64,000 nt of DNA from Nostoc carneum NIES-2107 (GTDB lineage: Bacteria > Cyanobacteriota > Cyanobacteriia > Cyanobacteriales > Nostocaceae), in contig AP018180.1 of the NCBI GenBank assembly GCA_002368155.1, positions 992,001 through 1,056,000 on the forward strand. The letters run 5' to 3'. This document shows, one piece after another, positions 52,557 to 62,624 of this stretch. A program made the translations under genes and the position numbers. How positions within the stretch are numbered: position 1 is the stretch's first letter; each line of letters opens with the position of its first letter. The notes beneath the pieces were generated by a model. That model ran no database searches and was not told the DNA's origin. It saw only the letters and a program-made list of their open reading frames with translations.

Positions 52557-52812
52557 TAATGAGAACAAGTACCTTACCACTTTACGCCAGAGGAAATTCA
52601 GCAGATATTAAAAGAGCGATTTAATCTGCGTTTGACTAAAAAAATGGTCTATCATAGAATACTTGCTCCACTTATCAAAGTGCTATTTTGCATCCTGGGA
52701 AAGCAGATATTTCCTGCAGAAGCAAGATAGATTAATCTTTTAAAAAAATATATTTATAATTGATTTAACTTGTAGTGACAGTTATATCTTAACTCAAGAA
52801 TATCAAATAAAA

Positions 52813-53856
52813 ATGCATAAATATACTTGGTTTATCCTCTGTTTAATCATAATCAATAGTATAATTGAACTGGATATTCAACAAGTACAAGCATCTAGTC
52901 TTTTTGTTAGACAAAATCAATTAACCAGTCAACCTTCAAAACCTCAACCTGTGACAAGTCCACTATTTCGTATTGTCAAAGGTGGCAAGTATGGTTTTAT
53001 TGACAAAACTGGGAAGATAGTTATCGAGCCGCAGTTTGATTTAGCTTGGAGCTTTATCGACGAGCGAGCGCAGATTAAAATTAATGATAAATATGGGTAT
53101 ATCGAACCCACTGGCAAACTAATTATACCTCCACAATTTCGTTTAGCTTTTGCATTTTCTAATAGACTTGCCTTAGTTGTAGCTGAAGATAAATATGGCT
53201 ACATTAATACCAAGGGAAAATTAGTAATTCCACCTCAATTTGAGGAAGCTTTAGCTTTTAAGAATGGGTTAGCAGCAGTTAAAATAGATGAGAAGTGGGG
53301 TTATATAGACTTGAGCGGTAAGTTAGTCATTCAGCCGCAGTATGAACAAGCGCTACATTTTAACGAAGGATTAGCAGCAGTAAAAATTAATAATAGATGG
53401 GGCTATATAAATTCTCAAGGACATATAGTTATACAACCCAAGTTGGAAGGAACTTTAAGATTTTCACAAGGATTAGCAGTAGTAAAAATTGGTGATAAAT
53501 ATGGTTATATTAATAGATATGGACAACTTTTTATTTTACCAAAATTTGATGAAGCCTGGGAATTTACTGAAAATTTAGCAGTAGTAAAAAGCGGTAATAA
53601 ATGGGGTTATATTAATCCTCGTGGAGAGAGGATTATTGCTCCTAAATTTGATAGGGTAACCTCATTTGCTGAAGGATTAGCTGCTGTCAAACTTGATAAT
53701 AAATATGGCTATATTAATACTCAAGGTAAAATAGTAATTCAGCCACAATTTGATTTAGCTCTGAGTTTTACAAATGAACTGGCTTTAGTATATCTTGATG
53801 GCAAGGCTGGCTATATTAATAAAAAAGGAGAGTTTATTTGGACTCCCAGCAATTAA
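52813..53856 (+). CDS. WG-repeat (KWG) protein with signal peptide
   Basis: A 347-residue protein. Residues 1-27 form a hydrophobic export signal (WFILCLIIINSIIELDI). From residue 50 to the end there are about 12 tandem WG repeats of 24-25 residues (KYGFIDKTGKIVIEPQFDLA and variants with WGYINSQG), predicted to fold into a beta-rich solenoid or propeller. Such proteins are exported and are thought to mediate binding. Partner and function are unknown. It lies alone between fragments. Confidence 0.82.
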   Translation: MHKYTWFILCLIIINSIIELDIQQVQASSLFVRQNQLTSQPSKPQPVTSPLFRIVKGGKYGFIDKTGKIVIEPQFDLAWSFIDERAQIKINDKYGYIEPTGKLIIPPQFRLAFAFSNRLALVVAEDKYGYINTKGKLVIPPQFEEALAFKNGLAAVKIDEKWGYIDLSGKLVIQPQYEQALHFNEGLAAVKINNRWGYINSQGHIVIQPKLEGTLRFSQGLAVVKIGDKYGYINRYGQLFILPKFDEAWEFTENLAVVKSGNKWGYINPRGERIIAPKFDRVTSFAEGLAAVKLDNKYGYINTQGKIVIQPQFDLALSFTNELALVYLDGKAGYINKKGEFIWTPSN

Positions 53857-53865
53857 TCAAAGAAC

Positions 53866-54300
53866 TTTTGGGTTCCCGAAAAAATAGACATTACTGGTGA
53901 TGTAACAGATTACCTCAATCTCACGCCAGGAGAACGACGTGCATTTGATGGCATTCTCAGCTAACTGACTTTTCTCGATTCAGTACAAACCTGTAATGTG
54001 CCTGATATCAAAAACAGCATTACTGCACCAGAAATTGGATTGTGTATGGCAGAGGAAATTTCCCAAGAAGCAATGCAAAATCAATCGTATCAATACATCA
54101 TTGAGACAGTGATTCCGAGCGCTCGCCGGACACAAGTTTATGATTTTTGGCGGAGCGATCGCATTCTAAAACTTCGATGTGAATTCATCGCTGGACTATA
54201 CCGAAAATATGTTGATAATCTCACACCAGAGAATTATTTTGTATTACTGTTGGCGGATTATTTGTTAGCTTCTAGTATTGAAGTTTGGGATAATTCCTAA
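53866..54300 (+). pseudogene. nrdB: Ribonucleotide reductase small-subunit (NrdB) fragment with in-frame stop
   Basis: Continuous frame from FWVPEKIDITGDVTDYLNLT, then PGERRAFDGILS, a TAA (53962-53964), and LTFLDSVQTCNVPDIKNSIT, ...YQYIIETVIPSARRTQVYDF and PENYFVLLLADYLL. This is the N-terminal half of class I NrdB. The metal-binding C-terminal half is missing. The stop and truncation make it non-functional. Confidence 0.75.
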
Positions 54301-54402
54301 GAGAGGTTTATTATTGGTTTAGATGTAGAGTTAGTAGAAAAATGGGTTTTCAAGACTTGTTATGCTAAATAATTAGTTATTTCAGTAAAAACTAATCAAC
54401 AA

Positions 54403-54885
54403 ATGTATAAAAATTTGATGCAAATGAAGCTATTAGCTTTCTTCGACAAAACAGTGGTATCCTACAGCGAAGTGGCAGATATAGATGGCTTAATTGAAAG
54501 GATAGTTATTTTTGCTCACCGACATAAATATGAGAATAAGAAGGTAGATCGCCATACCTTAGTGATAAAGAAGTCAGGTTTATGGCTTATGCTAACTGGA
54601 TTATCAGCAAGCCTAAGAATTTCAATATCAATTCAGCCAGACAAAACTGAAATAACCTTAAGTGATTATGTTAAAGAATTTAGGCTAAAACAATTTATTT
54701 TTTTAGCTACTTTTTTGATTAGCTCTCCACTATTTTTTTTGAGTAATTTTGCTGGCATTTTTCTCATTCTAATTGTCCCTGCCTATGGTGCATTTAGGCA
54801 ATATAGGTTGATGGAGGACATGAAAGTAGAAATTGATGATTATTTTGCACAAAGATTGGCAAAGCCGAATATAGGGCGAAGGTAG
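54403..54885 (+). CDS. Hypothetical membrane protein
   Basis: A 160-residue protein. The N-terminal 95 residues are soluble (DIDGLIERIVIFAHRHKYEN), followed by two adjacent membrane helices (about 98-117 and 119-137) and a short acidic tail. No family is recognised. It may be intact, lying between the nrdB fragment and an IS1380-type element. Confidence 0.5.
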   Translation: MYKNLMQMKLLAFFDKTVVSYSEVADIDGLIERIVIFAHRHKYENKKVDRHTLVIKKSGLWLMLTGLSASLRISISIQPDKTEITLSDYVKEFRLKQFIFLATFLISSPLFFLSNFAGIFLILIVPAYGAFRQYRLMEDMKVEIDDYFAQRLAKPNIGRR

Positions 54886-54983
54886 TGTAGTGCGATTGCC
54901 CCTAAGGTAAAGCAGTGATGATTTGGGAGAGGTTGAGAAAAGTGTTATGAGGGGTGATTGCTATACAATGTTGGCTAACAACC

Positions 54984-57107
54984 CCAATCCCGGATTTCTC
55001 ACAAGTCAGAAAAAAACGCTTAGGTTAGCCAAATTTAGGATAATTTAATTAATACATTATTAAAATACTCCAGAGCTTAGGGAACTCAAAGTAAAAGCCG
55101 AAGCATTTAAAGATATATAAAATACATAACAATTGCTCAATACTGATACAAAAAACTTTTAATAATCAAAATTCACATGACAATTGATGGGTTAAATCAA
55201 GGAAAATAACCCAAAAAATTAGTTATTAAAAATCAGATTCAGCTATTACTTGTGGATTAAATTAGGTCATTATTAACAATTGATTTGGTATTTGAGATAA
55301 ACACTTGTAAACCGTTGCAAAACTCTCTTTATAAGGACAAGCACTACTAATCGCGATTAAAACTCGTCGTTTAGTAATAGTAATAACTGCTCCTAGCTTC
55401 AAGAGTTTGGTGCGGATAGTCTCAACAGTTGCATTTTTGAATTCCGTATTTACTAAACATTGCTCTCGCAGAAGATTCATCAAAACATAAGCGATAGATG
55501 CCAACCACAAACGTAATTGATTTCCTCCAAATGTATGAGTACTAGTCCTGTCACTTTTTAGCCCTAATTTTTGCTCTTTTAAGCAATTCTCCATGTTGCC
55601 TCTTGGGCAATATTTTTGAGTATAAAGTCGTCCTGGAGGGATTTTATTAATAGGCAGTGAAGTCACTACAAAGCGAGTATCAACTTCTTGGTGGCTATAC
55701 TCAACTTTGGCGACAACACGACGATTACGACTCCAACTATCTAACGTTTGATAGTCTAGAGAACAATACCACACTGAGTTATCAACAAATGCTGCTGCGT
55801 CTTTCATTACATCTGCTGATGGAGAAAACAAGGTTTCAAAAAACTCTACTACAGGTTTAATTTTCCTTGAATATTCTTGGGATGCACGATACTGTATTGT
55901 CTTAGTTGCCTGGAGTAGTCGATTATTTGGTGCGAGTCCAAACACATAATCAATTTCAGTTTGAGATTCACACCATGCCATAATATCTTCTCTGGAATAA
56001 GCGCTATCTCCCCGAATAATAATTTTTACATTCTGCCAGCGTGAGCGGATTATTTTTATGACTCGTTGTAATTCTTCTAGTCCCCCTGATGCTGGGTCTA
56101 CATTAGATGCGCGAAGTTTTGCTGCCAGTAAATTTTTACCACAAAAAATATAAAGTGGCGCATAACAATATCCTCTATAATAAGGATTAAAGAATGTTTC
56201 TTCTTGATGACCATGTACCGGGTCATCGGTAACATCTAAATCTAAAATTATTTGTCGTGGTGGTTTTCGATAGGATTCTAAAAATAGTTCAACTAAGAGT
56301 GTTTCTATAGCTGATGCATCATGTTCAATCCGGTGATATCTACTATCTACCCTTGAAGATACATCTTCTGGGCAATGCTCGATCCGATTTAAGGTACTTT
56401 TTCCGGCCAATCTAATTGATTCAGGTGAGGAATTAATTACTTTTCCCACACAGAGCGCAAATATCGCATCGTGACGTAGAGTTTCATGGTCATTTATATC
56501 TTCATAGCCCATGATTAAGCCGTATATTCTTTGTGCAATTAAGCTATTAACTCGATGCAGAATTTTATTTGGCTCTCGGTAATCTTTAAAACATGCTGCC
56601 AGCCGTGATGTTATTCCTCTTTTTCTATCTAGTTCCGCAATTAATGTTAATCCGGCATCAGATGTTACAGGCTCACCCTGGAAATTAACTACAACTGGAC
56701 ATGAATTTACTTGTTCAAATATAAACTGTTCCGGTATCAATACCTTTGCCAAAATAAGAGGGTAAACAAATTTTGGCAAAAATGGCTACTTGACCCATAT
56801 ATAAGCGTTCAGCTTACAAGGGAGGTTGTCAGATCAAACCCTTTATACTGCGACAATAGGCCAAAAAAATCCTTGTGGGAAACCTGGAGGGAATTTTTAG
56901 GACTTATTGTTTTTGCCAAACATTAGATAACAGCGAGTTAATGGTGAAAGCATCATCAACCCACCCTCGTAAATTGGCAACGGTATTGGGTATACAATCG
57001 TTTTTATTTGGGGTCATACTTCAAACTGCTGGAATTGTTGTCCAATATGCATTTTGGCAGTTTTTGACCCCTATTTCTTTAAGCTTTGTGAGAAATCCGG
57101 GATTAGT
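54984..57107. mobile_element. IS1380-family element (proposed borders)
   Basis: AATCCCGGATTTCTCACAA at 54984-55002 is mirrored by TTGTGAGAAATCCGGGATT ending at about 57107. Between them lies an intact IS1380-type transposase. The distance of 2.1 kb is slightly longer than usual for the family, and I could not find a clear target duplication, so the right border is tentative. Confidence 0.5.
55262..56779 (-). CDS. IS1380-family transposase
   Basis: A 505-residue protein with EPVTSDAGLTLIAELDRKRG at the start, first catalytic Asp in LDLDVTDDPVHGHQE, second in IIRGDSAYSRED, and Glu in GNMENCLKEQKLGLK. This is the full length and motif set of IS1380 (DDE) transposases. It appears intact. Long flanking stretches within the element carry no other obvious gene. 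Confidence 0.88.
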   Translation of the reverse strand: MPKFVYPLILAKVLIPEQFIFEQVNSCPVVVNFQGEPVTSDAGLTLIAELDRKRGITSRLAACFKDYREPNKILHRVNSLIAQRIYGLIMGYEDINDHETLRHDAIFALCVGKVINSSPESIRLAGKSTLNRIEHCPEDVSSRVDSRYHRIEHDASAIETLLVELFLESYRKPPRQIILDLDVTDDPVHGHQEETFFNPYYRGYCYAPLYIFCGKNLLAAKLRASNVDPASGGLEELQRVIKIIRSRWQNVKIIIRGDSAYSREDIMAWCESQTEIDYVFGLAPNNRLLQATKTIQYRASQEYSRKIKPVVEFFETLFSPSADVMKDAAAFVDNSVWYCSLDYQTLDSWSRNRRVVAKVEYSHQEVDTRFVVTSLPINKIPPGRLYTQKYCPRGNMENCLKEQKLGLKSDRTSTHTFGGNQLRLWLASIAYVLMNLLREQCLVNTEFKNATVETIRTKLLKLGAVITITKRRVLIAISSACPYKESFATVYKCLSQIPNQLLIMT

Positions 57108-57516
57108 TAGCATCGGTGTTAACTTTTCTTCACAAGAAGTCCAAAGCGCTCTGGAAGCTGGCAGTTACGGGCTAGAGGATGCTTTAAGAAGTACGATTGA
57201 TTACGTGCTGTGGTTGCATCAAAGTGAGAAACAAATTTTCCCAAATGCAATTTTGATTCGTGCTTTAGTTGAGCAGTGGAAGCCAAAAGCATGGCGTGAT
57301 GATTATTTGGAACTACCAATGTTGGAATCGCCAGGGCAAAGATGGTGGAATGCCGCAGCATCCATGTGGGGGTATGATACAAGAAATCAACTTGTTGCTG
57401 ATGTTTGCTATCTTGACGGTAGAGAATTCATCAAATTTACCAATGGCAAAGAAATAACGGTAGAGACTGCTTGGCGCTGGGAATGGGAGCGAGTTCTGAA
57501 ATATGCAACTAGTTGA
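56875..57516 (+). CDS. Hypothetical protein, probably 5'-altered by the IS1380 element
   Basis: A 213-residue frame. Residues from about 80 on look like a real conserved soluble protein (SALEAGSYGLEDALRSTIDY, ALVEQWKPKAWRDDYLELP, WWNAAASMWGYDTRNQLVAD). The first 75 residues overlap the proposed IS border at 57107 and include a hydrophobic stretch, so the original N-terminus may have been replaced. I do not recognise the function. Confidence 0.5.
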   Translation: MGNLEGIFRTYCFCQTLDNSELMVKASSTHPRKLATVLGIQSFLFGVILQTAGIVVQYAFWQFLTPISLSFVRNPGLVSIGVNFSSQEVQSALEAGSYGLEDALRSTIDYVLWLHQSEKQIFPNAILIRALVEQWKPKAWRDDYLELPMLESPGQRWWNAAASMWGYDTRNQLVADVCYLDGREFIKFTNGKEITVETAWRWEWERVLKYATS

Positions 57517-57533
57517 AAGCGTTGGCTTACTGC

Positions 57534-57821
57534 TTACTCTTTACAAGCAACAACGTAGTAAATTAATTCCTCATGCCATACACCCTACTCGGTTTCTAGG
57601 GCAGCGATCTCATCATCATAACTCGCTTGAATTTGGCTAATTTTTTCCGGTTTGAATTCCCGGAGCGGATTATCGGTATGTAGCCAGAATTGACCATTCC
57701 ACCTGCTTTGAGCTGTTTCTAAGCTCAGATAAGTTCCCAGTTGTCGAGGATGAATTTCGATTTGAGTAAAATTGGCTTGAGTTAATAATTTCTGGAAGTC
57801 CGTTATTGCTGACTCCCACAC
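57534..57821 (-). pseudogene. C-terminal fragment of a SAM-dependent methyltransferase-like gene
   Basis: Reads WESAITDFQKLLTQANFTQI, then GTYLSLETAQSRWNGQFWLH and EIAALETE, followed by an in-frame TAG and then GVWHEELIYYVVACKE before the TAA at 57534. The downstream codons continue the family's usual C-terminus, so this is a 5'-truncated gene with an internal stop. The family assignment (class I methyltransferase C-terminus) is from memory of the pattern. Confidence 0.45.
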
Positions 57822-57855
57822 TTAGAAGAGGGATATGTCTTATGAAAGTTCACTT

Positions 57856-59037
57856 CTATGTCTGCAATTTAGTTATGATTAATACGCTTAATAAACTCAG
57901 CGCAGCACTAATTAAAAACATAAATGTATATCCCATAGCATTGGCGATCGCACCACTCAGAACTGAAGCAGCAATTCCCCCAAGGTATACTACTGATACT
58001 TGAAGTGTATAATCAGTAGCGGCTGTTGCTGATTCGCATTTATCCATCATGCCGCTTAGTAATGCAGTATATGACATACTTTGGACTGCATTGACTGTGA
58101 TACTAACAGCATAAAGCACAGGTAAACTACTGATACCAATTGCAGGTATGATGTACAAAAGTGTCATCATGCTGGCAGCAAAACCAAATAGAGTTAGAGA
58201 ACGTAACCTTCCCAATTGGGTAATTAAAAATCCTGCAATCAAAGCACTAATAATACGGACACTGTAACTAACAATACCTAACATCAAGCCGATATCTGAA
58301 AGCGACAAACCTCTATCAACAAAAAGCGGACGCAGCATTGTCCCTGACATCATTTCGCATCCCATATATAGCAATATAACGAAAAGCCACGGTAATGCTT
58401 TGGGACGCGAGAGAAAGTTGATAAAAGGTTGAAAATAAGATTTAAAAAAGTTTGATTTCTGAGATTTATTACTAACTTGTTCTTTATACAATATTACTGG
58501 AATTAAAGTCAGTAATATTACAACTGACATAATTATTAAGCTATACCGCCAGCCGATTCTATCTAGTAGAATCAGCACTCCGCCCCCACCAATAATAGCG
58601 CCAAAAACATTTCCACCAGCTTGAATAGCATTTCCTAATCCTCTTTCTCGTGGTTCGAGTAAATTTACGGCTAAGGCATCAGTGGCAATATCTTGGCTGG
58701 CGGAGAATAAAAAAGCGAGAAACATACAAACAATTAAGATATTGAAATGCTCTCGAATATCAATAAATCCACATCCAAATGTTACAAGTACTAACAAAAG
58801 TTGAAAACAGATAATCCAACCGCGATAATGTCCTAACTTTGGCAAACTGTAGCGGTCAATAAAAGGCGACCACAGAAATTTTAACGCTGAGGGAAGAATG
58901 AGAAAACTTAACAACCCGATAGCATCCAGCGACATATTTTGTTGTCGCATAAAAACAGGTACAGTTTGAATAAAAAAGGTTGTCGGAATGAATTGAGTAG
59001 TATAAAGTGCGGCAAGTAGAATTAATTTAGCAAGCAT
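57856..59037 (-). CDS. MFS transporter of the RhtX/FptX siderophore-uptake type
   Basis: A 393-residue protein with 12 predicted membrane helices, starting at 59037 (MLAKLILLAALYTTQF). Helix 2-3 loop LSFLILPSALKFLWSPFIDR and SQDIATDALAVNLLEPRERG are typical of the AmpG/RhtX/FptX branch, which carries ferric siderophores (or muropeptides) across the inner membrane. It lies 48 bp downstream of a TonB-dependent receptor gene on the same strand, which favours siderophore import. Confidence 0.8.
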   Translation of the reverse strand: MLAKLILLAALYTTQFIPTTFFIQTVPVFMRQQNMSLDAIGLLSFLILPSALKFLWSPFIDRYSLPKLGHYRGWIICFQLLLVLVTFGCGFIDIREHFNILIVCMFLAFLFSASQDIATDALAVNLLEPRERGLGNAIQAGGNVFGAIIGGGGVLILLDRIGWRYSLIIMSVVILLTLIPVILYKEQVSNKSQKSNFFKSYFQPFINFLSRPKALPWLFVILLYMGCEMMSGTMLRPLFVDRGLSLSDIGLMLGIVSYSVRIISALIAGFLITQLGRLRSLTLFGFAASMMTLLYIIPAIGISSLPVLYAVSITVNAVQSMSYTALLSGMMDKCESATAATDYTLQVSVVYLGGIAASVLSGAIANAMGYTFMFLISAALSLLSVLIITKLQT

Positions 59038-59111
59038 GGCGATATGCGGAGGATAACAAATCAAAAATAGCGACAGAAAAGATAATTTTTCCCATCGCTA
59101 TCACAATTAAA

Positions 59112-61625
59112 TTAAAAATTAGCTTTAACTTGCACGCCATAGGTCACGGGATCGCCAAATCCTGCTGTTCCATCCGGTACTGGAAATAAGTATCCAGAGG
59201 TGATGTAACGAGTATCAAACAAGTTATTTGCATACAGATAAATGCCATATTTCTCAGCTTCGTAACCAATACGGGCATTTACTAAGGCGTATGGTTCTTG
59301 CTTGATTTGGTTCGCATCATCAAAATAAGTAATGCCATAACCGCGCAATTCTGCACGAGCAAATAAGCCTCCCGGACTGCGATATTGAGCAGCTAAATTG
59401 TAGGTAAATTGTGGGGAAAGGGGAACTTGATTATTGCTTAAGTCTACACCTGTATCGGAATTCAGGTAGTTTTTGTATATACTATCTACATAACCAACTG
59501 ATGCAGTTAAATCAAAACCTTTAGCTGGTTTTGCTTTCAGTTCAAATTCTACTCCAGTGGCTTGGAGGTCAACATTGTTAACTCTGCCAAAAAAACCACT
59601 CTCATCATATTGCAAAACTTGATAATTATTTACATCGTTGTGAAAGATTGATAGGTTAGCAATTAAACGATTATCCAGCCAAGAAGATTTCAAACCCACT
59701 TCATAACTCCAGGTTTTTTCTTCTCCAAATCGCAGTTCTGCTTCGCTATTGGCTCGATAGTTTAATCCCCCCGGTCTATAACCTTGGGCAATGGTCGCGT
59801 ATCCCATGAAATTAGGATTGAATTGATATTTCAAACCGAAGCGGGGAATCAAGGCATTATTACTGACTTTTTCATTGGTGAATGCTGGACGCAGTGGAGT
59901 TAGCGTTCCATTAGCGTTTACTGAGTCATAAGTACTATCTGAAGATGCATCACTAGATTCGTAACGTAAACCAGCAAATACAGTTAATGGTTCTATCAGC
60001 TGATAATCTACTTGTCCAAATACCGTGTAGGTTTGACGATAATCGTCTCCAGTACGTCTAAATCTGCCAAATCCAGGAAAGTCAGTTTGAGCATCGCCAA
60101 CGTTAAAGTCACGAGATTCGTAGTAAGCACCTAACAACCATTGAAAACGCTTTGCCGTTTCTGGAGATTGGAAACGTAATTCCTGCGTCCATAATGTGGA
60201 GTCAATACCATCAATAATTTGTACCGCTCCTGTGCTTCCCGGCACAAGGTTTTCTTGATGGGTAAAACGACGTGCGGTGATAGATGTGGCTCGGAAGCCT
60301 CCACCGTTGTAACCGATTTTTAAAGCTTGGGTATTTGTATCTAGCTTATTGTATCCTTCTGTTTGTAAATTCACCTCGAATGGGTCAGCAGGATTGAGCT
60401 TGTTATAAGTCGGATTACCATCATCTGTAAAGCTGTTATAGCTATTAAAAGATACTGTCCAGTCGGGTGTGGGTGTCCACAAAAGTTGCGCTCTTGCAGC
60501 TAACCGCGATCGCTCGCCTATTTCATTACCTGTAGCTAAATTCTTAATAAATCCATCCTGTCCTCTGTAAGCTCCCGCAATTCGCAGTGATAGTTTATCG
60601 TCAACTAAAGCATCGTTGAGAGAAAATTGGAATTCGCGGCTGTTAAATCTACCGTAACTTGCACTAAGTCGTGTTTCTGGTTCTGGCGTTGCTTGACGAG
60701 AAATGATATTGACGACCCCACCAGAACTATTTCGTCCGTATAGGGTACTTTGCGGGCCTCTTAGCACTTCTATTTGTTCTAGATCGAGTAAAGCCAGGTC
60801 GAGAAAGCCGTTATAGTCAATGGGAACATCATCAATATAAAAAGCGACGCTATCCTGAGCAGTCAGGAAATTTTGATTGTTCAAACCCCGCAAACTGTAA
60901 TTACTAAACTCAGTACCGCCGGAAGATGTGGGAAGAAAGTTAAAGTTGGGCGTTTGATTGGCAATATCAATCAAAGAATCGATTTGAGCATCTTCGATTT
61001 CCTGACGAGGTATTACCGTCACACTAATAGGTACATCCTGTGCGTCTTCCGGTCGTTTTTGTGCGGTAACGACTAGTTCAATATCTGGTTCATTAGGTTT
61101 TTGGCTATCGACTGATGGTTGAGTTTCAGGTGTTGTTGGTGTTACCCCTAAAACTAAACCTTCATCGCTGTCAAATAATTCGACTTTTGGGGTCTGAGTT
61201 GTTCCCACTACAGTAATCTGGATACTATTTGCATCTTGATTTACTGCCAATACTTCAGTAATTCCCGCAACTGGCTTTTCTTGACGGAAACTATTACCAC
61301 TTGCTAAACGCAGTTGTGCATTAGGAATATTTGCAAGAAAGTTATTACCTTCTATTTTAGTTGTGACTTGCAGCTTGTCAGATGCAGATGTTTCTAAAAT
61401 TACTTCTAACCCAGTAGCTGTTTGATTCAACTTTATCCCTGTTACTAGAATAGTAGACTGCTCCTGTTGAGCTAGCCACTCTTTAACGCTTGTATGAGGA
61501 AGCTGAATATCTGAAAGTTGCGGAATTTGATGATCTTCTTTTGTTACAGCTAAAGCTTGTTGATTGATAAATATGGCAAGTATGACAGCTAGTCCAAAAT
61601 TTTCCAGTAAATATAGTTTCTTCAT
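59112..61625 (-). CDS. TonB-dependent siderophore receptor with AMIN domain
   Basis: An 837-residue outer-membrane protein. It has a signal peptide (residues 1-26), an AMIN domain (about 50-165, TGIKLNQTATGLEVILET) as is common in cyanobacterial receptors, a TonB box-like ELVVTAQKRPEDAQD, a plug domain (about 195-310, with QIEVLRGPQSTLYGRNSSGG) and a 22-strand barrel ending in Phe (VQVKANF). It imports ferric siderophore across the outer membrane using TonB/ExbBD energy. It is cotranscribed with the MFS gene downstream. The acyl-CoA ligase gene at 62625, transcribed divergently, may belong to the same siderophore locus. Confidence 0.9.
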   Translation of the reverse strand: MKKLYLLENFGLAVILAIFINQQALAVTKEDHQIPQLSDIQLPHTSVKEWLAQQEQSTILVTGIKLNQTATGLEVILETSASDKLQVTTKIEGNNFLANIPNAQLRLASGNSFRQEKPVAGITEVLAVNQDANSIQITVVGTTQTPKVELFDSDEGLVLGVTPTTPETQPSVDSQKPNEPDIELVVTAQKRPEDAQDVPISVTVIPRQEIEDAQIDSLIDIANQTPNFNFLPTSSGGTEFSNYSLRGLNNQNFLTAQDSVAFYIDDVPIDYNGFLDLALLDLEQIEVLRGPQSTLYGRNSSGGVVNIISRQATPEPETRLSASYGRFNSREFQFSLNDALVDDKLSLRIAGAYRGQDGFIKNLATGNEIGERSRLAARAQLLWTPTPDWTVSFNSYNSFTDDGNPTYNKLNPADPFEVNLQTEGYNKLDTNTQALKIGYNGGGFRATSITARRFTHQENLVPGSTGAVQIIDGIDSTLWTQELRFQSPETAKRFQWLLGAYYESRDFNVGDAQTDFPGFGRFRRTGDDYRQTYTVFGQVDYQLIEPLTVFAGLRYESSDASSDSTYDSVNANGTLTPLRPAFTNEKVSNNALIPRFGLKYQFNPNFMGYATIAQGYRPGGLNYRANSEAELRFGEEKTWSYEVGLKSSWLDNRLIANLSIFHNDVNNYQVLQYDESGFFGRVNNVDLQATGVEFELKAKPAKGFDLTASVGYVDSIYKNYLNSDTGVDLSNNQVPLSPQFTYNLAAQYRSPGGLFARAELRGYGITYFDDANQIKQEPYALVNARIGYEAEKYGIYLYANNLFDTRYITSGYLFPVPDGTAGFGDPVTYGVQVKANF

Positions 61626-62624
61626 TCAATCCTCACACCAAAAAAACAACTCAAATTGTCAATAAAATTTGACAAAATTCGAGCCATTAGTAGCAAATCA
61701 ATTCCAGGGTTTATCTACTAAATTGTTTGGCTTTTTGGTAACAGTGTCAAATGACAAACTGTCAAACTTCCTAAAATGCGTTCTAACTTGAAAAACAGTT
61801 TTAGGGATCTCCAAAAAATAAATTATTACGGTTCAGTTCGTTGAGATTTGACAATGTTCTAAAGCTAGCTTTTTATAATAATTTTTCTTAATTTAATGGC
61901 TGATTAGTTATTCTTATATTTGAAACCTGTTGATTGGTGTACTTGAAAAACTCTTAATAAACAAGCATTTTAGATTTCTTTGACTTATTGTCAAACAGCA
62001 AAAATTTTTTTTAATCAAATAAAAAGATATAAAATTAATCATCAATCAACTTACTTAAAAAAACAAGTGTTAATTGAGACTATCAATTTAATTTTTGGTA
62101 TCTGTCAAAGCATAAAAACCGTCAATACCGTTATAAAGTATCTTGATTAAAGAGTATATTTTTTAACCTTGAATATATTCAAGGTTAAAAAATATATAGC
62201 AAAAGCTTATATGTGCTTTTTTATACTCTATGCAATTAATAGACTTTAGATTAACAATGCTCTAAAGTCTGTATTAACTTAGGCTTTCTGTTTTGCAGAG
62301 CTTATACTAGTTTTGGATAAAAGGCTTTTAGATTTTGGATTAAAAACCTTTTATAAGGGAACTCCAAAAAATTAATTGTTTCGGTTAGAGTGTTGACTGT
62401 TAACTGTGAACAGTCAATAGTATTCTATGAAATATTTTTTTACTTGGAAGTCCCTAAAGTTGTTCCAAAAATTTAAAATAATGCTTTTTTTACCAATTTT
62501 TTATTAGTTGAATATCTGAATAAAATCAAGCAAAATATTAATGTTTGGTAGCTGCTAGTAATAGATTCAGATAGCTTGTTAGGACTGCACTACAGAACCT
62601 GAGCAATTTTTCTGAGTAATTTCG
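61626..62624. other. 1-kb divergent intergenic region of the siderophore locus
   Basis: AT-rich. Contains GGATCTCCAAAAAATAAATT (near 61805, half of a MITE end), the TTAACCTTGAATATATTCAAGGTTAA palindrome (about 62162-62188, arms of 12 bp) and a MITE at 62355-62456. Promoters for the receptor (minus) and ligase (plus) should be here; a TGTCAAA/TTTGACA cluster at 61660-61850 lies close to the receptor start. No gene. Confidence 0.5.
62355..62456. mobile_element. MITE with AGGGAACTCCA / TGGAAGTCCCT ends
   Basis: It has the same end sequences as the MITE at 16740-16863, with TTGACTG heptamers and their complement inside. About 102 bp, no coding capacity. Confidence 0.6.
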